DNA of 64,000 nt from Ursus arctos. Lineage: Eukaryota > Chordata > Mammalia > Carnivora > Ursidae. Shown piece by piece: positions 13,494 to 26,790 of the stretch; the stretch's first letter is position 1; each line of letters begins with the position of its first letter. The notes under the pieces were generated by a model, which was not told the origin of the DNA, ran no database searches, and saw nothing but the letters and a program-made list of their open reading frames with translations. Position numbers and translations under genes: made by a program. The stretch lies in assembly GCF_023065955.2 (NCBI RefSeq), contig NW_026622841.1, positions 19,899,501-19,963,500 on the forward strand, given 5' to 3'.

Positions 13494-13678
13494 TTTTTAT
13501 TTTATTTTATTTATTTATCTATCAGAGAGAGAGCACAAGCAGGGGGATTGGCAGGCAGAGGGAGAAGCAGGTTCCCCGCTGAGCAGAAAGCCCAATGCAG
13601 GACTCGATCCCAGGACCCTGGGATCATGACCTGAGCTGAAGGCAGATGCTTAACCAACTGAGCCACCCAGGTGTCCCA
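13494..13678 (-). mobile_element. Carnivore SINE (SINEC), reverse
   Basis: It ends with CCACCCAGGTGTCCC. The motif ATGGAAATTTT occurs on the far side of both SINEs (13265 and 13679), suggesting one original insertion later expanded by the neighbouring copy. Confidence 0.88.
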
Positions 13679-13934
13679 ATGGAAATTTTCAGAAACAGAA
13701 TCAACAGAACTTGGTAACTGAGCAAGGGTGAGAGAGGAGTCAGCAAGGACAGAGGTTTGAGGATAGAGATCTAGAAAAATGGTGATGACCTTAACCTAAA
13801 TAGGAATGCCGAGAAAAAGAACTGGTTTGAGGGGAAGTGGTTGTGAGTTCAGGTTGAAAATACTGAATTTGATTTGCCAGTGGGACATCAAGGACACCTG
13901 GAAAATTGAGGGCTTGTATTAAAAGTAGAACAAT

Positions 13935-14115
13935 GATAAAAATGTATTGAGAAATTACTATATGCTAGCCCAGTGTCTCACACTTTACAAGCCTAATCCA
14001 TTGTAATCCCTCCAAGCATCATGCGACAGAAACTCTCAACTATACAAATATCCCCTTTGTACAAAGGAAAGTAAAACTTCAGGAGTTTAAGTCCCTTAGG
14101 AGACAGCAGGTGCAG
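13935..14115 (-). repeat. MIR
   Basis: TATATGCTAGCCCAGTGTCT, ATCCATTGTAATCCCTCC and GTACAAAGGAAAGTAAAACT resemble a diverged reversed MIR. Confidence 0.5.
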
Positions 14116-15269
14116 TGAGTCAGAGGAACAGTAAAAGGCCCGTGTGGCTGGAAGGCTATGAGCAACAGATGAAAGGGGTATAAAACTAAAGACATGGCCA
14201 GGAGCCAAGTCACGGAGGGCCTCTGGAAGGCATCTGCATTGCTTCTAAGGGTGATGGACGAGAAGTCACTGGGGCAGCAGGAGACTCAGGTTCTTAATAT
14301 AATTTCATGTTTCAGAAGAGTCATTCTGGCTGCCATGTGGGAATAGGCTGTAGAAGGCAAAAGTAGAAGCAAGGCACCAAGGTAGAAATCTCTTGGGAAA
14401 CCCAGCCAGAAGAGATTACTGATACTTTAGACCAGAATAGGAGAAATGGGGTTGGGTAGGGGAAAACATTTTGAAATTAGAACCTCTAGGCTTTATTTAG
14501 GAACTCCTTGGGGCAGTAAAGAAAGAAAGAAGTCAAGGATAACTCCAGGGTCTCTGGACTCAGCAAGTGGTTGTTTGGCAGTGCCATTTACCATTGTGGG
14601 TAGCACAATGAGGAAGAGGGAGAAGTTAGAAGGGGACACTATGACTTCTATTTTAGACATGTAAAATTATCAGCATAACTTAGAAGTAACAATATCCCAT
14701 ATACGGACACCTTGAACATAGGCTGACGGAGCAGAATCTAAAATACTGAACGGTACTCTAGACAAAGAGTGTCTCCCTATTATCCACAGAGGATCATCAC
14801 TTTAGGACTGAGTTATTTTATAAAACCTAACCTGAAACTATCTGTACCATAAATGGTAAACCAAAAAGAACTGCATTAACATATCATTATGTTGAGCCCT
14901 AAACAAAGCCTTGGGGAAGTACAAGTGATGCATGAGAGGCTAACATTTTCCTAGTGGGAAGGGAAAAGCCAATGAAGACTCTGGAATACAACATGGACCA
15001 ATATCTAATGGGAACTTACTGTGTTAAGTCTTTACCCGCTAGTTCCCTTTAACCATATGGGATAGTATCATGGCCCTCGCTGTATGGAGAATTCATCTAA
15101 GTCACATACCAGAAAGATTTATTTGGTGGCCATATGCTAAACAGAATAGAGGGAGAAAGGTGACATCCAGGAAGGCAGTCAGAAATCTCGTTACAATAGG
15201 CCATGTTTATTCACGAGAGATGGCAGTAAAAATGAAGAAAACGGAAACATCACTGGAGAGACCTTGATT

Positions 15270-15370
15270 AGAATGTAAGCCCCAAAAGAGAAGGAACCAC
15301 ATCTGTCTTGTTGCACTCTGAGTGCCTGGAACAAAGACTGGAATATAATAAACAATAAATATATGCTAAA
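15270..15370 (+). repeat. L2 3' end
   Basis: AGAATGTAAGCCCCAAAAGA, TGTCTTGTTGCACTCTGAGT and TGGAACAAAGACTGGAATAT match the L2 tail. Confidence 0.6.
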
Positions 15371-16489
15371 GGAAGAAACAAACGGGAAAAAGAAGAGAGG
15401 GGCAGAGAAAGGGAAGAAGGAAGGAAGGAGGAAGAAGATCATTAAGGACGTAAAACTGGTTTTTTTATTACACACTGGAAATTTTTACTGCCAGGCTTCT
15501 CAAATTTTCTGAGAGTCTGTCTAGTTCTCCTTAAGCAAGCTCCAGTTTCTTCATCTAAACTTACCAGCTAATATGACAATGTTTAGTTCAGTATCACAAA
15601 TAGGTTTTGGCAATTTAATATAATTGCCATTAGGTTAACTTCTTCCTCATTCTTCAAAATGTTCCCCGAGTGTCTGAAGGTGTGTAGGGTGTAATAGAGA
15701 GATAAAATACGCAATCATCACAACTGTAAAATTTTATTATTGTTGCTTGTGTAACAGCTTTATTACAGATCTCCATGTTTTTTTCAAAACAATATACAGT
15801 ACCATGTGGGTTTGTTTAACAAATACAAATTAATCATGAATAGAATCCTCTGCCCATAGGCCTAATATTTTTTATTCAACATTTTTGTTATACAAATGAT
15901 TTATTTTTAGGTATATAAGTAGCTACTTTTGCCCTAAAGGTAGATATCTGGACATGCAAATACCTGACATAAAATTTTTATAAATGAAAGGATGAACTAA
16001 TAGAAAGAAAAAAAATCTCTGGAAATTCAAATACCTCAGTAAAAAACAATGTTCATAATATGCACTGAATTCAAGTGAGATGTGTTAAAATAAATCTGGC
16101 ATATGTTGTTTTCCATTCTGTCTTTTCAAGACTTCATTCTGTTGTTTCCTTCTTTGTTTCCTTTTCTTTTTTTTTTCTTTTTTTTTTTTTTTTTTTTTGC
16201 CCCTCCTCAAATTGTCATTTATATATGAGTTTAGGACTCAGGATTCCAGTTTTATGACTCTGGAGAATCCTTAGCACAAAGGAAAGTCCTGGTATTGCTG
16301 GGATATTGTCTTCACAGACTGTTCCTAACGGACTGTCATAGATATTCTCCCTTGAAATGAAATAAAACAATGTTTCCAGAAAGAACTATCCCTGAGAACT
16401 CTGGGTATTCTACACTGTACAGTATATAAATGTCATTGTGAGCAAAGGTCAAGAAATCAGGGATGACTCCATGATTGGGTAACAACACA

Positions 16490-16680
16490 GAGAGCACTGG
16501 TTACGTGCAGGGCCCTGGAGTCGGCCGCATAGCTTGCTCTTCATTTCTCTGCGCCTCACTTTCCTCTCTATAAAATGGGGATACTGATGAAAACAAGGGC
16601 ACCTAACTCAGAAGACTGTTGTGAGAGAGATATAAACAGCTTAATTTATGTAAAGCATGATGACGCCTGACACTATCATT
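16490..16680 (+). repeat. MIR
   Basis: CTTTCCTCTCTATAAAATGG, GAAGACTGTTGTGAGAGAGA and TTTATGTAAAGCATGATGAC match MIR in forward orientation. Confidence 0.65.
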
Positions 16681-16702
16681 TCTTTTTAAAACACACACTG
16701 CT

Positions 16703-16905
16703 GGGGCGCTTGGGTGGCTCAGTCAGTTAAACGTCCAACTCTTGATTTCAGCTCAGGTCATGATCTCGGGGTCCTGAGATCAAGAACTGCCTCAAGCTCT
16801 GCACTCAACAGGGAGTCTACTTGAGGATTCTCCCTCTCCCTCTACCACGGCCCCTCCTTCCCTTTTCTAACATATAATTAATTAACTAATTAATTAAAAA
16901 ACACA
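16703..16905 (+). mobile_element. Carnivore SINE (SINEC), older copy
   Basis: Head GGGGCGCTTGGGTGGCTCAG, CAGGTCATGATCTCGGGGTC, a pyrimidine-rich 3' part and a degenerate TTAATTAA tail. Confidence 0.85.
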
Positions 16906-17389
16906 CACTACTTAGAGACAAGCTACTTCCATGAAATCAAAAAAGAAGAATCTTTAGTGATCTGGGATCTAACCAATATGAAGATTCCCACCCAGAGAAG
17001 TTTATTTGAATTCTCGGATTAGGATGGGAATTGTCTGCTGCTATGATACACAAAGTTCCAGGAAAAAAATAAAAATTAAGAAATATATCTGGGAAGATAT
17101 ATCTGGGTTTGTTTTGGTAGACATTAGAAGACTTGGTAAATAATTGTTTTTATTTGCATTAATTTCATAATTTTTTAATAACATATAAATAAATCTTTTT
17201 AAAAAGTTTCTTCTGGCTAAGTGTCCCCTAATTATTTCACGTATATTACACTTGTTCTCATCTGAACTCATCTGCAAGTTCACGGAGACCTGAAGTCCTG
17301 ATAAGCTCCTCTCCATTTTTCTTGCAGACTCAAGCACCATACCTCAGGCTCTCAAAATCTTTGTTGATTAATTATTAATAAGTCCTTGA

Positions 17390-17575
17390 ATTTGTGTAGT
17401 ACTTTATAATTTACAAAGCATTGCCATATATACCACTGCATTTTGTCCTCATAAAAAAATGATCAATATTTTCCAGTTTAGGAAACTAGGGAAGGGAAAA
17501 TTAAATAATTTGCCAAAGATCATAAAAATTAGTATTAAAAATCAAACTTTGAGTCTCGGTCCTCAGAGCCATCCA
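17390..17575 (-). repeat. MIR-like
   Basis: TTTACAAAGCATTGCCATAT, TTTGTCCTCATAAAAAAATG and GAAACTAGGGAAGGGAAAAT suggest a reversed MIR-type copy. Confidence 0.5.
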
Positions 17576-18390
17576 GCATTCTTCACACTACACATTCTTC
17601 CACAACCTGCTCCCCATCCTCAGCCCCCACCAATGGGGGACTCTCAGGCACGTCATGGGTTTATGTATTCAGGAGTTAAGTGCTTATTCAAGGCCAAGGT
17701 TTGGAATCCCAAGTCCTGATTCCCAGCCCCATGGTCTTTCCAGAGATGAGAAAGTGAGTTGGATATGGACGGAAAAGGACAGCTGGAGAGTAAAGTCAAT
17801 GACTCCCTTTGGTGTGAAAGATTAATATTTTCCCCTCAAATCAATTAGCCATGAATTAATTCTAGTGTAGCCAATATGAATCTCAGTCCACAAGCTCAGG
17901 TGTTCTAGAAATATTGCTGTTTTATTGCTTTTTAATCAACTGAATATGGCACCAAGCCTGCATTTTCATCCCAGTCATATGAGCACCCCTTCCATTCCTA
18001 GGTTGCACCAGCATCAATGGGATCATGTGAAGTGCAGAAAAGGCAGGAAGAGCCTGGATGAACATCCTCATTCTCTAAACCCACAGGGGTCCTGCAAGGG
18101 CAGGAGCCCTGGCCTCCTTGCCATGAATGGGCCATTAGGGATCTTTTCCTGGACTGGCAGTCCTTGGGCCAAAGGTCTCTCTCTCTTTAGGTGCCATTTT
18201 TCTGAGGTCTTCCCATTTTCTCAGCCATCGCCCTGAAGCAGAGCATTTACTCCCACTTGTATGAGACCTCGAACCTTTCTCATCAGTTTGGGGAGAAGCT
18301 TCCACCTCAATTTCTTCAGGACCTGAAGGGCCTTATCTATTTCCCTTCTCCTGATTGGACATTCCCATTAGTTCTTAAATCAACTCTTTT

Positions 18391-18470
18391 TGGAGGGAGG
18401 GAGGGAGGGAGGGAGGGAGGGAAGGAAGGAAGGAAGGAAGGAAGGAAGGAAGGAAGGGAGGAAGGAGGGA
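18391..18470. repeat. (GGGA)n-(GGAA)n purine tract
   Basis: Six or more GGGA units pass into about ten GGAA units, a strand-asymmetric purine run. A (CAAAA)n run follows at about 18514-18537. Confidence 0.95.
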
Positions 18471-19074
18471 GTTGCTGCTTCTCCTTTCCATCCCACAAAA
18501 ATCTCTGAGCCAAAACAAAACAAAACAAAACAAAACGAAAACTAGACCAGGAGATACTCCTCAAATAGAGAAGGAAGGGAAACAACAGGAGAAAACAAGC
18601 AACTGATTTATCCTGCTACACTACTTTTGCTCCTACGGCTTGGAAATAAGTAAGGCATGAATGCTAAACAATTTCACATAAAACAAGATTTAACAAGCCT
18701 GGATCCTCAAACTATGACGGTGAGCATAATAGAAACCACACATTAAGAGGAACGATGCAAATATAAACTTTCAACAGGCCCTGTGGATACAGTGCAAAGT
18801 TGCCAGATAAACATGATCTCTCTCGTGGAAGGGAAGCAGGACAGAGGTGATGATGGCTGAGGCCTTGCCTCACAAGAGCAGAAGTTCCTGACAAACCCAC
18901 TGCCTTCTTTCTCCCTGATCCTCTCCTGATCCCTTTCACACCTTCAAATGTATCCACCTTTTCCTGGGATCACCAAAAGGGAAGGAAAACAGGCTTTGGA
19001 GAATAAGAAACATACAATTTTCACTTTTCCAAAAATATCTGACCTTTAACTAAAGGAAGAAGTTTTTTGTGGGT

Positions 19075-19193
19075 TTTTTTTTTTTTTGATGTTCAGTTAG
19101 ACACCATATAGTACATCATTAGTTTTTGATGTAGTGTTCAATGATTCATTAGTTGCATATAATGCCCAGTGCTCATCACAACACGTGCCCTCT
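19075..19193 (-). mobile_element. 5'-truncated L1 3' end, reverse
   Basis: A T-run is followed by the complement of the carnivore L1 tail (TTTTTGATGTAGTGTTCAAT, TAATGCCCAGTGCTCATCAC). Near-identical AAAGGAAGAAGTTTTT and AAAGGAAGAGTTTTT flank it. Confidence 0.8.
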
Positions 19194-19425
19194 AAAGGAA
19201 GAGTTTTTGAATACCTATAAAGTAATATTTAGGGGCATGGAAGATAAGGATGGAGAGAAAGAGGAGGAATGACATTATCAAAGTCTATTTCCCTTAGATG
19301 TCAGCAAAATATAACTAACTACTCCAGCCTCATTTTCCTCAGTGAGAGGGAAAATAGAGGGACTCTAACAAATTCGCCAAAACACTGTATTACAGGATTA
19401 CAAGCTTAAAAATCATTTATAACAG

Positions 19426-19632
19426 GGGCGCCTGGGTGGCTCAGTCGTTAAGCGTCTGCCTTCGGCTCAGGGCGTGATCCCGGCATTCTGGGATCGAGCC
19501 CCGCATCAGGCTCCTCTGCTGGGCGCCTGCTTCTTCCTCTCCCACTCCCCCTGCTTGTGTTCCCTCTCTTGCTGGCTATCTCTATCTCTGTCAAATGAAT
19601 AAATAAAATCTTTGAAAAAAAAATTAAATAAA
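19426..19632 (+). mobile_element. Carnivore SINE (SINEC), ursid-like subfamily
   Basis: Head GGGGCGCCTGGGTGGCTCAG with GGCTCAGGGCGTGATCCCGG and CCCGCATCAGGCTCCTCTGC. It is flanked by near-identical AAAAATCATTTATAACA and AAAAATCACTTAAAACA. Confidence 0.9.
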
Positions 19633-19719
19633 AATAAAAATCACTTAAAACAAAGGTAGAAAAACTTCCAGGGCTCCCTTTTTCAGAGACATAAAGTTAC
19701 TGACATTGGTTTGTGGGGT

Positions 19720-19862
19720 TTTTTTTTTTTGCCTTTTAATAATAATTTTTTATTATGTTATGTTACTCACCATACAGTACAACCTTAGTTTTTGATGTAG
19801 TGTTCCATGATTCATTATTTGCGTATAACACCCAGTGCTCCATGTAACATGTGCCCTCCTTA
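19720..19862 (-). mobile_element. 5'-truncated L1 3' end, reverse
   Basis: It has the same L1 tail as the copy 0.6 kb to the left. TTACTGACATTG is duplicated at about 19698-19709 and about 19864-19875. Confidence 0.8.
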
Positions 19863-20159
19863 ATTACTGACATTGTTTTAAAGCTTTCCAAAGACAGAAT
19901 ATCTCCCTCTCTCTCTAATGTGTAGTTCATTATCATTAAGTGTTACAAATTCTTTAGGATTGCCTGGATCTTATTTAATTTGTTTTGTTTACCATTAGAC
20001 ACTTTGTTTTAACCTGAGATTGAAAAATGTGTTGGACTTTGGATTATAATTCAATATTACTTTATTTATTTTGTTGCCCAAATTGTTCCAGTGTTTTAAA
20101 ATGGGTTTTTTAAAAAAACAAATAATATTAATAATTTTAATACAGCAATTAAAAAAAGA

Positions 20160-20265
20160 CAACCCTAGAAGATAGACATTATTATCCCTGTTTTACAAAA
20201 AGGAAACTGAAGCTCAGATACCTTAAGTAACTTTTCTAACTATATGACTCCAAAGCAAATATAAA
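20160..20265 (-). repeat. MIR
   Basis: TTATTATCCCTGTTTTACAA and GGAAACTGAAGCTCAGATAC are the reversed MIR core. Confidence 0.6.
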
Positions 20266-22616
20266 TTTTACACACCATTGCCTCCAATGACTGACAAAAA
20301 AACTGGAGAAAGGCCAAACCCAATGTTTATATTGCACTTAAATGAAAAATGAATGGTCTCTTAAAACAGACTATTACAAGACAGAAATGTAATATGAGCC
20401 AAACATAACCATTTAACATTAATCTATCTAGACATACATCAGATCTTACCAATTGCTGAAGAAAAAATAGGTGCAGAAAAACATCAAATGTCTACAAAGA
20501 GCAAAAAAAAATATCTTTGAGGAGTAAACTTAGTAATACTAATATGGTTCACCAAGGCATCACCAGCTAGCCCCGTGTCTCCAAATTTTCAAATGTAAAA
20601 ATTGGAATTTTCTCTCACTTTCCAGCACTTCTGTCCCATTTTTAAAATCTCCCTTAAAACCCCTGGATTGCAGAGATTACCTGAATCAAAGGGCAAAGCT
20701 GTAAAAAGCATTTTAGGAGGATGTAAGAGTCCAGAGCAAATCAAAATGTGCCTCGGCCTGCTTAGGAACTGTCCAAGGTCTCTGGTGGAGCAGCTCGGAG
20801 AGAAGAGGGCATGGGTAGGGGCAGGGTGGGTCCCACCTGCTTCATCCCAGCCCCTCAGGGCACACAGGGCCAGCCAAGCAGCTCTGAAAGGGATGCTTGG
20901 GAGAAGGGAAGTTTAATTCACTCCTGGGCCTGAGATTCCTCCTTTCTTGCACACTTATCCTAAGCACACAGTAAATCTAAATCCTTACAGTCAAAATTTT
21001 ACCTCAAAAGGCTAAGTAGCAGAGCCCACCAGTGGCTGGGCCCTAAAATCACCTCTTTAATCTCTGAGACCCAGGCCACGCTCAAGACGGATGAACAGAT
21101 GAACGTAGAAGCCCTGGAGTGAGACTCAGGCACCGGCATGTTAAATGCTTCCCCAGGGATTCTAACAGACGGCGGAGTCTGAAAACGACTGTGTGTAGAC
21201 TCAGAACCAGCTGCCGGGGACAATCAGAGAGAATGTCCACTTTTACTTCGCTTTTGAGACGGAAAAAGCCAACAATGATGTGAAGCAAAAACCATTTTGA
21301 ATGCATTTGTAACACTCTCCTATTACATCTGTTCAACTTGTAATTTTAATGACATAATCTTTCAGACCCAAATTCTCCATAAGTTCTGAAAACTCCATTG
21401 TAGTTAAGTGCCTCTTATGCTTAGAAAAGAAGATGCAAGGAAAGAAAGCAGAGCTATGAACCTTAATGGTTGTCACTTAGAGGTTCTATATTTCTATACC
21501 ATATTTCTGTCTCACATATTCATGCTCTGACTCTGGAAGGGAACTTCTGAGGAACAGAGCTGCTGGGGAAATTTCAGCAAGTGAGGGTTTTGATTAAAAG
21601 TAACTATTTAGCAGCTGGCAGGAAGGATACAATGCATCCTCAGCTGGAGCAGAGCTGGGAGTAAAAGGTGGCAAAGCAGATAGAAGCAATCCAAGGACTC
21701 ATCAAAGGAAACCGCATCGAGCCAGAAGAACCACTAACACTAACTCAGATACACGAGCTCAGAGATTTCGCAAATCATAAGACAATATTTTACCGAATAT
21801 AATTAAAAATACAAATCTAACTACCACATCCACACAGACACTATGGTTTACTCTGAAAACAAACAAATACATATTTATATTTTGTTTCATTATGACCTTA
21901 GACTAGTTTGGGGAGACAGGAGTACTTTTATCTGACCCAAAGGGAAAAATGTTCAAAGGTTTCAAAGCTTCTTAAAATAGCTTAACAGTAGTCATTAGGG
22001 ATGGATGGCCCTGACGTTTGAAAAGAGGAATGATTCTCCCGGGAACGAGGAGAAACTCACACTACTCCACATAGCATATAAGGCTCTCTCAACGCTGTGG
22101 GCTGTGGTGTCTGGGCAGACTGTGACCCTTAACCATTTCTCCTTGTTAACTTAGATTTAGATTGCATCGAATCTAAGAGTCATTTTTGTCCCTTTGAGTG
22201 GGATATGGGTACGTGTCTGTGTGAATGAGTACACATACATATCCACTAATTACCCAGACAGTCTGCTGGAGAATGAAGAGGCACAACTGCACCTCCACGA
22301 AAGCCAAGGCTGGGGTTTTCTGTTCATGTCACTTGCAACTCTAGATAGAACAACTCAAAATTTGGCAAAGGTGTGGCTGCAGGTTATTGTGTCCACCAAT
22401 AGTGCTGAGGAGGGGTCTGAGAGGGTGAACTCCATCTTTCAGGATGTTCACAGTTTCCTTTAAAAGAACGGAGATGTACATTAGGATATTTCTCTCTCTC
22501 TCTTTCTCTTTCTGAAAAGAGAAGGCACACCTAAAGTAGGAAAGCAAAGACTGCAACTAGACAATGACTATTAAGTAGCAGCACCCCTCCCAAAGAGATT
22601 TAGGAGTTTAGTCTTT

Positions 22617-22812
22617 AGGGCACCTCGGTGGCTCAGTCAGTTAAGTGTCTGACTCTTGACTTTGGCTCAGGTCATGATCTCAGGTCATGAGATCAAGCCC
22701 CACATTAGGCTCCACACTAGGCTTGGAGCCTGCTTAAGATTCTCTCTCTCCCTCTTCTTCTCCCTCTGCCCTCCCCTAGGTCACACTCTCTCTCTCTCTT
22801 TAAAAAAACAAA
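22617..22812 (+). mobile_element. Carnivore SINE (SINEC), older copy
   Basis: Head GGGCACCTCGGTGGCTCAG, GGCTCAGGTCATGATCTCAG and a CT-rich 3' end followed by an A-run. Confidence 0.85.
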
Positions 22813-23699
22813 TAATTTAGTCTTTAATGGACTCTGGGAACAGCCATATTTATCATCCAAGTATTACAGTTCTATCCTTTTTAATAATTCTGAGGCAGAG
22901 ATTGAAAACTATCACTCAAAATTCATTCTTCTTTTTTCACAGTAATAGAACCCTTGAGTTTAAGTTGGCTACTTGGTCACCCAGAACATAGACAAGATTC
23001 TTCAGCCTCCCCTGCAGCTAGCTAGGACCATGTGACTATGTTTTGGCCAATAGGATGATTGTAAAAGTGATGTGTTCAACTTCCAGGCCTTCTTCTAAAA
23101 GACTCAACCAGGATATAGACATGACGGTGCACCACCTTGGACCTTACGTGAAGTTGCCTCGTAACGGCAGAGCAGTAAAGTAGAAGTGTGGGCCCCTGTC
23201 CCTGTGAGAAAAGAGAGCCATGTAACAGCTCAGACTTTTATATCACAGAGAAACACACTCCCATCACAGTTAAGCCACTATCAATGTTGGAGCTCTGTTT
23301 CCACAACTAAAATTACATCCAAACCTCCAGTTTATTCCTTCAGTAATTTTTTTGTGTTGCTGACATGGTAACGAATTAAGTAATCATGCCCTTCTCCACA
23401 TCACCATTCTGCTGCAGCCAGCATTATGGTGGCAGCATTATATCACAAGGACTACAACTTCAGTGTCCTGGCCACTGACGGCCCCTGAAACAAGCAGAGC
23501 CCAGGGCCAGGCTGAGAGAAGTGAGCAAGAACATGTGCTACAGAGAAACAGCTCAGAGGAAACATGACTTAAGCCCACCTTTCCCTAAATACACTAAAGG
23601 GAGGTGAGACTTGGAGAGAGAGATTGACACATGGGTTCCATGTTTGGATGAACTGGGAGGAGAGCAGATGGGTTAGTACACAAACTTTTGTGAGGGAGA

Positions 23700-23895
23700 G
23701 ACTTGAGAGATCATGTGTCTATTCCACTGCTGACAAGCTGTATGGCCCTGGGCAAGTGACTTGGCCTCCCTTAGCCTGAGTTTCCTCATGCGGAAATGAA
23801 GTTAGTAATAGCTATGTAATAAGGCTATATTAAGGATCAATTTAATGATGTACCTGAATATTTGTCACAGTGCCTGGCATGTAAGTGCTCAGTAA
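23700..23895 (+). repeat. MIR
   Basis: CCTGGGCAAGTGACTTGGCC, GTTTCCTCATGCGGAAATGA and CACAGTGCCTGGCATGTAAG run in MIR order. Confidence 0.7.
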
Positions 23896-23908
23896 ATAAC
23901 CTTATAAA

Positions 23909-23931
23909 ACAACAACAACAACAACAACAAA
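23909..23931. repeat. (CAA)n microsatellite
   Basis: Seven to eight CAA units at the end of an MIR copy. Confidence 0.9.
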
Positions 23932-24094
23932 AACTCCCCAACCAGGAAAAAACCATTATCTTTCCTCAAAAAGCAGTCCTTACTCATTCCTGCTCCAAGT
24001 CAAAAAATACCACTCCTAAAGGACCCTCCATCTTCCCCTTCCTACACGCTAAGTCTGAACAGAATCTTACCACCCTCATAAGACCTTAGTGGCT

Positions 24095-24325
24095 CATTCT
24101 CCCCCTTCTCCCAACTCTGTAAATGCACTGTCTTGTCTGTATCACTCATTGCCACTTAATCCCACAGTTTTTCATTATAACTTAAGACTTTCATGTATAT
24201 TAGGTCTGTCTTCCATTAGAATCTAAACTTCAGAGTATGTTCTTTTCCTTTAGATAATTTATCCTATTTAGCTCAACATGGTGTGCTCCCAAAATTCTCA
24301 TTAAAGGAATAAATGATACCCTTCA
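24095..24325 (+). repeat. L2 3' end
   Basis: TTAGAATCTAAACTTCAGAG and the final AAAGGAATAAATGA follow L2 order; the copy is diverged. Confidence 0.5.
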
Positions 24326-26469
24326 AATAAGTGTGCATGTGTAGCTTACAGAGAGCCAAGTAGAATAAATGTCATTCTATTCATATACTGAGTAACCAAA
24401 TGGCAGAATACCTTAAACTTTAAAAATCAAATTAATGGAATTTTGACATTTGCAATCATGAACGAAGCCAACGCTATGTACTTTAAATTTTCTCCTTGAC
24501 AGGAATAGTTCCTTCCCTAACAGCAGGTAAGTTCTAGTTGCAAATTCAGCTCCCTGCACAGCTGTTTTCCCTGCCATTTGAAAGTCCATCATGGTGCTAT
24601 ATTTTGTTGGGCTCTAATCGAGTAATATTCATTAATTTATTTCTCAAACATTTATGTGCTAAGCAACACTTGGGGCATCAAAAATAAATAATTCAGGAGA
24701 CTTCCAATCTGGTGTAGTTTACTACTCACCTACTTCTGGGTGAGCTTTATTATCTGTGCCTGTCTATCCCAACAGCAAACTCAGGGGAGGACAAGAAACA
24801 CCTGTATCCATTGTAGGTCTAACTTCACAGTATGTTATTAACTGTTACTCTCCATAGAAATGGACTGGAATTAATGTTTTGCACATATAAGTCAATCTAT
24901 GTAAATCACTTAGAATAGTCCCTGGCGATACAGTTAAATATTTGACAAATATTAGCTACTAGTAGTAGTAGTATTCATATTACTAGTATTAATTAGATTT
25001 TAAGTCATAATGTTCAGTGTAATGTCAAAAATAATTCACCCCCAGCTCTGAGTATCAATAATACTTGAAACCTAGGAAAGGATGATGGTAAAAAGCACAA
25101 TGTGATAAGTTTGGTAAAGTTGTCCATAACTGGGAACTTCAGTTAGCCTTTCACAATCCACAGTTAATTAGGAATACAAAAGTTAAAGGGCAATGAATTT
25201 GTTGAGTAAATATATTCCTGATGTATCTATCATGTATTTTCACTGTTACCATAAAACAGGAAAAATGCTGATTACTGTTTGAGCAAAAATGCTCCAATGG
25301 GATACATTTCATGAATGATATGTGGAGCCCTATACATTTACGAACATTAGAAATATAAAAATAAAGAAATGCACTCAGATTATTTAGCTCAAAATCTTGG
25401 AGATTTAAAAGGATATACAAATGGTTAAGATGGTAAATTGTACTTAAATATATTTTATGATTTAAAAAGTTTTTTAAGGGTACACGAAACAATGCAAATA
25501 TTCTCAAAAGGTGCAACAACCATGATGATGCCTATAAATTTTTGTAACTTCAGTGTAAATGAAGTTTACACAAAGTGTTAGCAGTCGATCACAAGATGAA
25601 CTAATTTTTGAGCAAAATAGAATTAGGAAAATTGACTTGCTTACGAGCTTAAAAGGAGAGAAAATTACAGGTACACGTTCAAGATTTCCTTGGCTTTTAA
25701 AGGAAGCCCAACCCTACATGTATGGCTAACTAAAAGCTTCTGTTTGAGGAAAAGATATGAAATATGAAGTCATAATATAAAAATGTCAGCTATTCAAAGC
25801 CATGCCTATTTAATAGTGAGATGAGTGGTGTAGATTCTGAGCACCATAGGAGTCCGGCATGAAGGAAGAATCAATGGTGAGGCCCTGGGGAGACTTCCTT
25901 AAAGAGCCAGGCTATGAGCTGTGTCCTTGAGGCAGGAAAAGCAATGATATTGAACTTCAGGGAAAGGAGACAAAAGACACAGATTTGGAGGAACAATAAG
26001 CAAGCAGAGGATTAATGGATAAAATCTCATGTTGGTGTGGCTAAATTTATCATCCACTTTCCCCTTGAAGTTGTTTCTAGGGGTTGTAATGAGGTCTATG
26101 TTGTCCTGCCTATGTGGCAATTTCCACTCTGGCTCAGGCCCCACACCCAACCCAGAGAACAAAAGAAGTTGAGAGAGAAAAGCAAGAATATACAGTGAAA
26201 TTCTTTGTGTATGGCATACTTGCCATATCTTACAAACCCAAATGTTGTTCATTGCTTCAATCAATAATTTATTCATTTATATTACCTCAGAAATCATTTA
26301 AAATTGCATTACTAAAGTAAGCTCAGAGGCATGATACACCCAAACAGCAAAGCAAAGAAGTCAGTGAAGGAGAAAAGAGGTGCTTTTTCATGTTTGTATT
26401 GTTTGTGACTAAACTATGGCTCCAGGGTCAGTGTTTCCTGTCTGGTGATGGTTTCTCAGCTCCTCCAGG

Positions 26470-26790
26470 CAGCCAGTTTCAGAAATCCTCCTTGGTTACC
26501 CCTCGATCACAGCCCTCTTGGACTGCAGTTCATCTCTTTCCATTTCTATCCCCCCAACTACGCTGTGAGCTCCTCAAGGGCAGGGACCCTGTTAAGGCTC
26601 AGGTTCTAGAACCAAACTGCCTAAGTCTGAATCTTGTCACTACTATTCCCTAGCCCTACGGCCTTAGGTAATTCATCTAACCTTTCTGGGCTTTCTGATT
26701 TATCAACAGGCCTATGAGTTAACACATAAAAAGCATTTTGAACAGTCAGCATCTGTCTATAGTGAGCATTCAAAATATGTTAGCTATTTG
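26470..26790 (+). repeat. L2 tail followed by MIR
   Basis: GTGAGCTCCTCAAGGGCAGG is L2-like. Then CTGCCTAAGTCTGAATCTTG, AATTCATCTAACCTTTCTGG and AGCATTTTGAACAGTCAGCA follow MIR. Confidence 0.5.

Noticed and set aside
18337..18585. Proline/leucine- and glycine-rich frames near 18.4 kb
   Set aside because: They are translations of the GGGA/GGAA microsatellite.
25151..25519. A 122-codon minus-strand frame in AT-rich DNA
   Set aside because: Its composition is dominated by Leu, Ile, Phe and Asn as expected from AT-rich noncoding sequence, with no motif.
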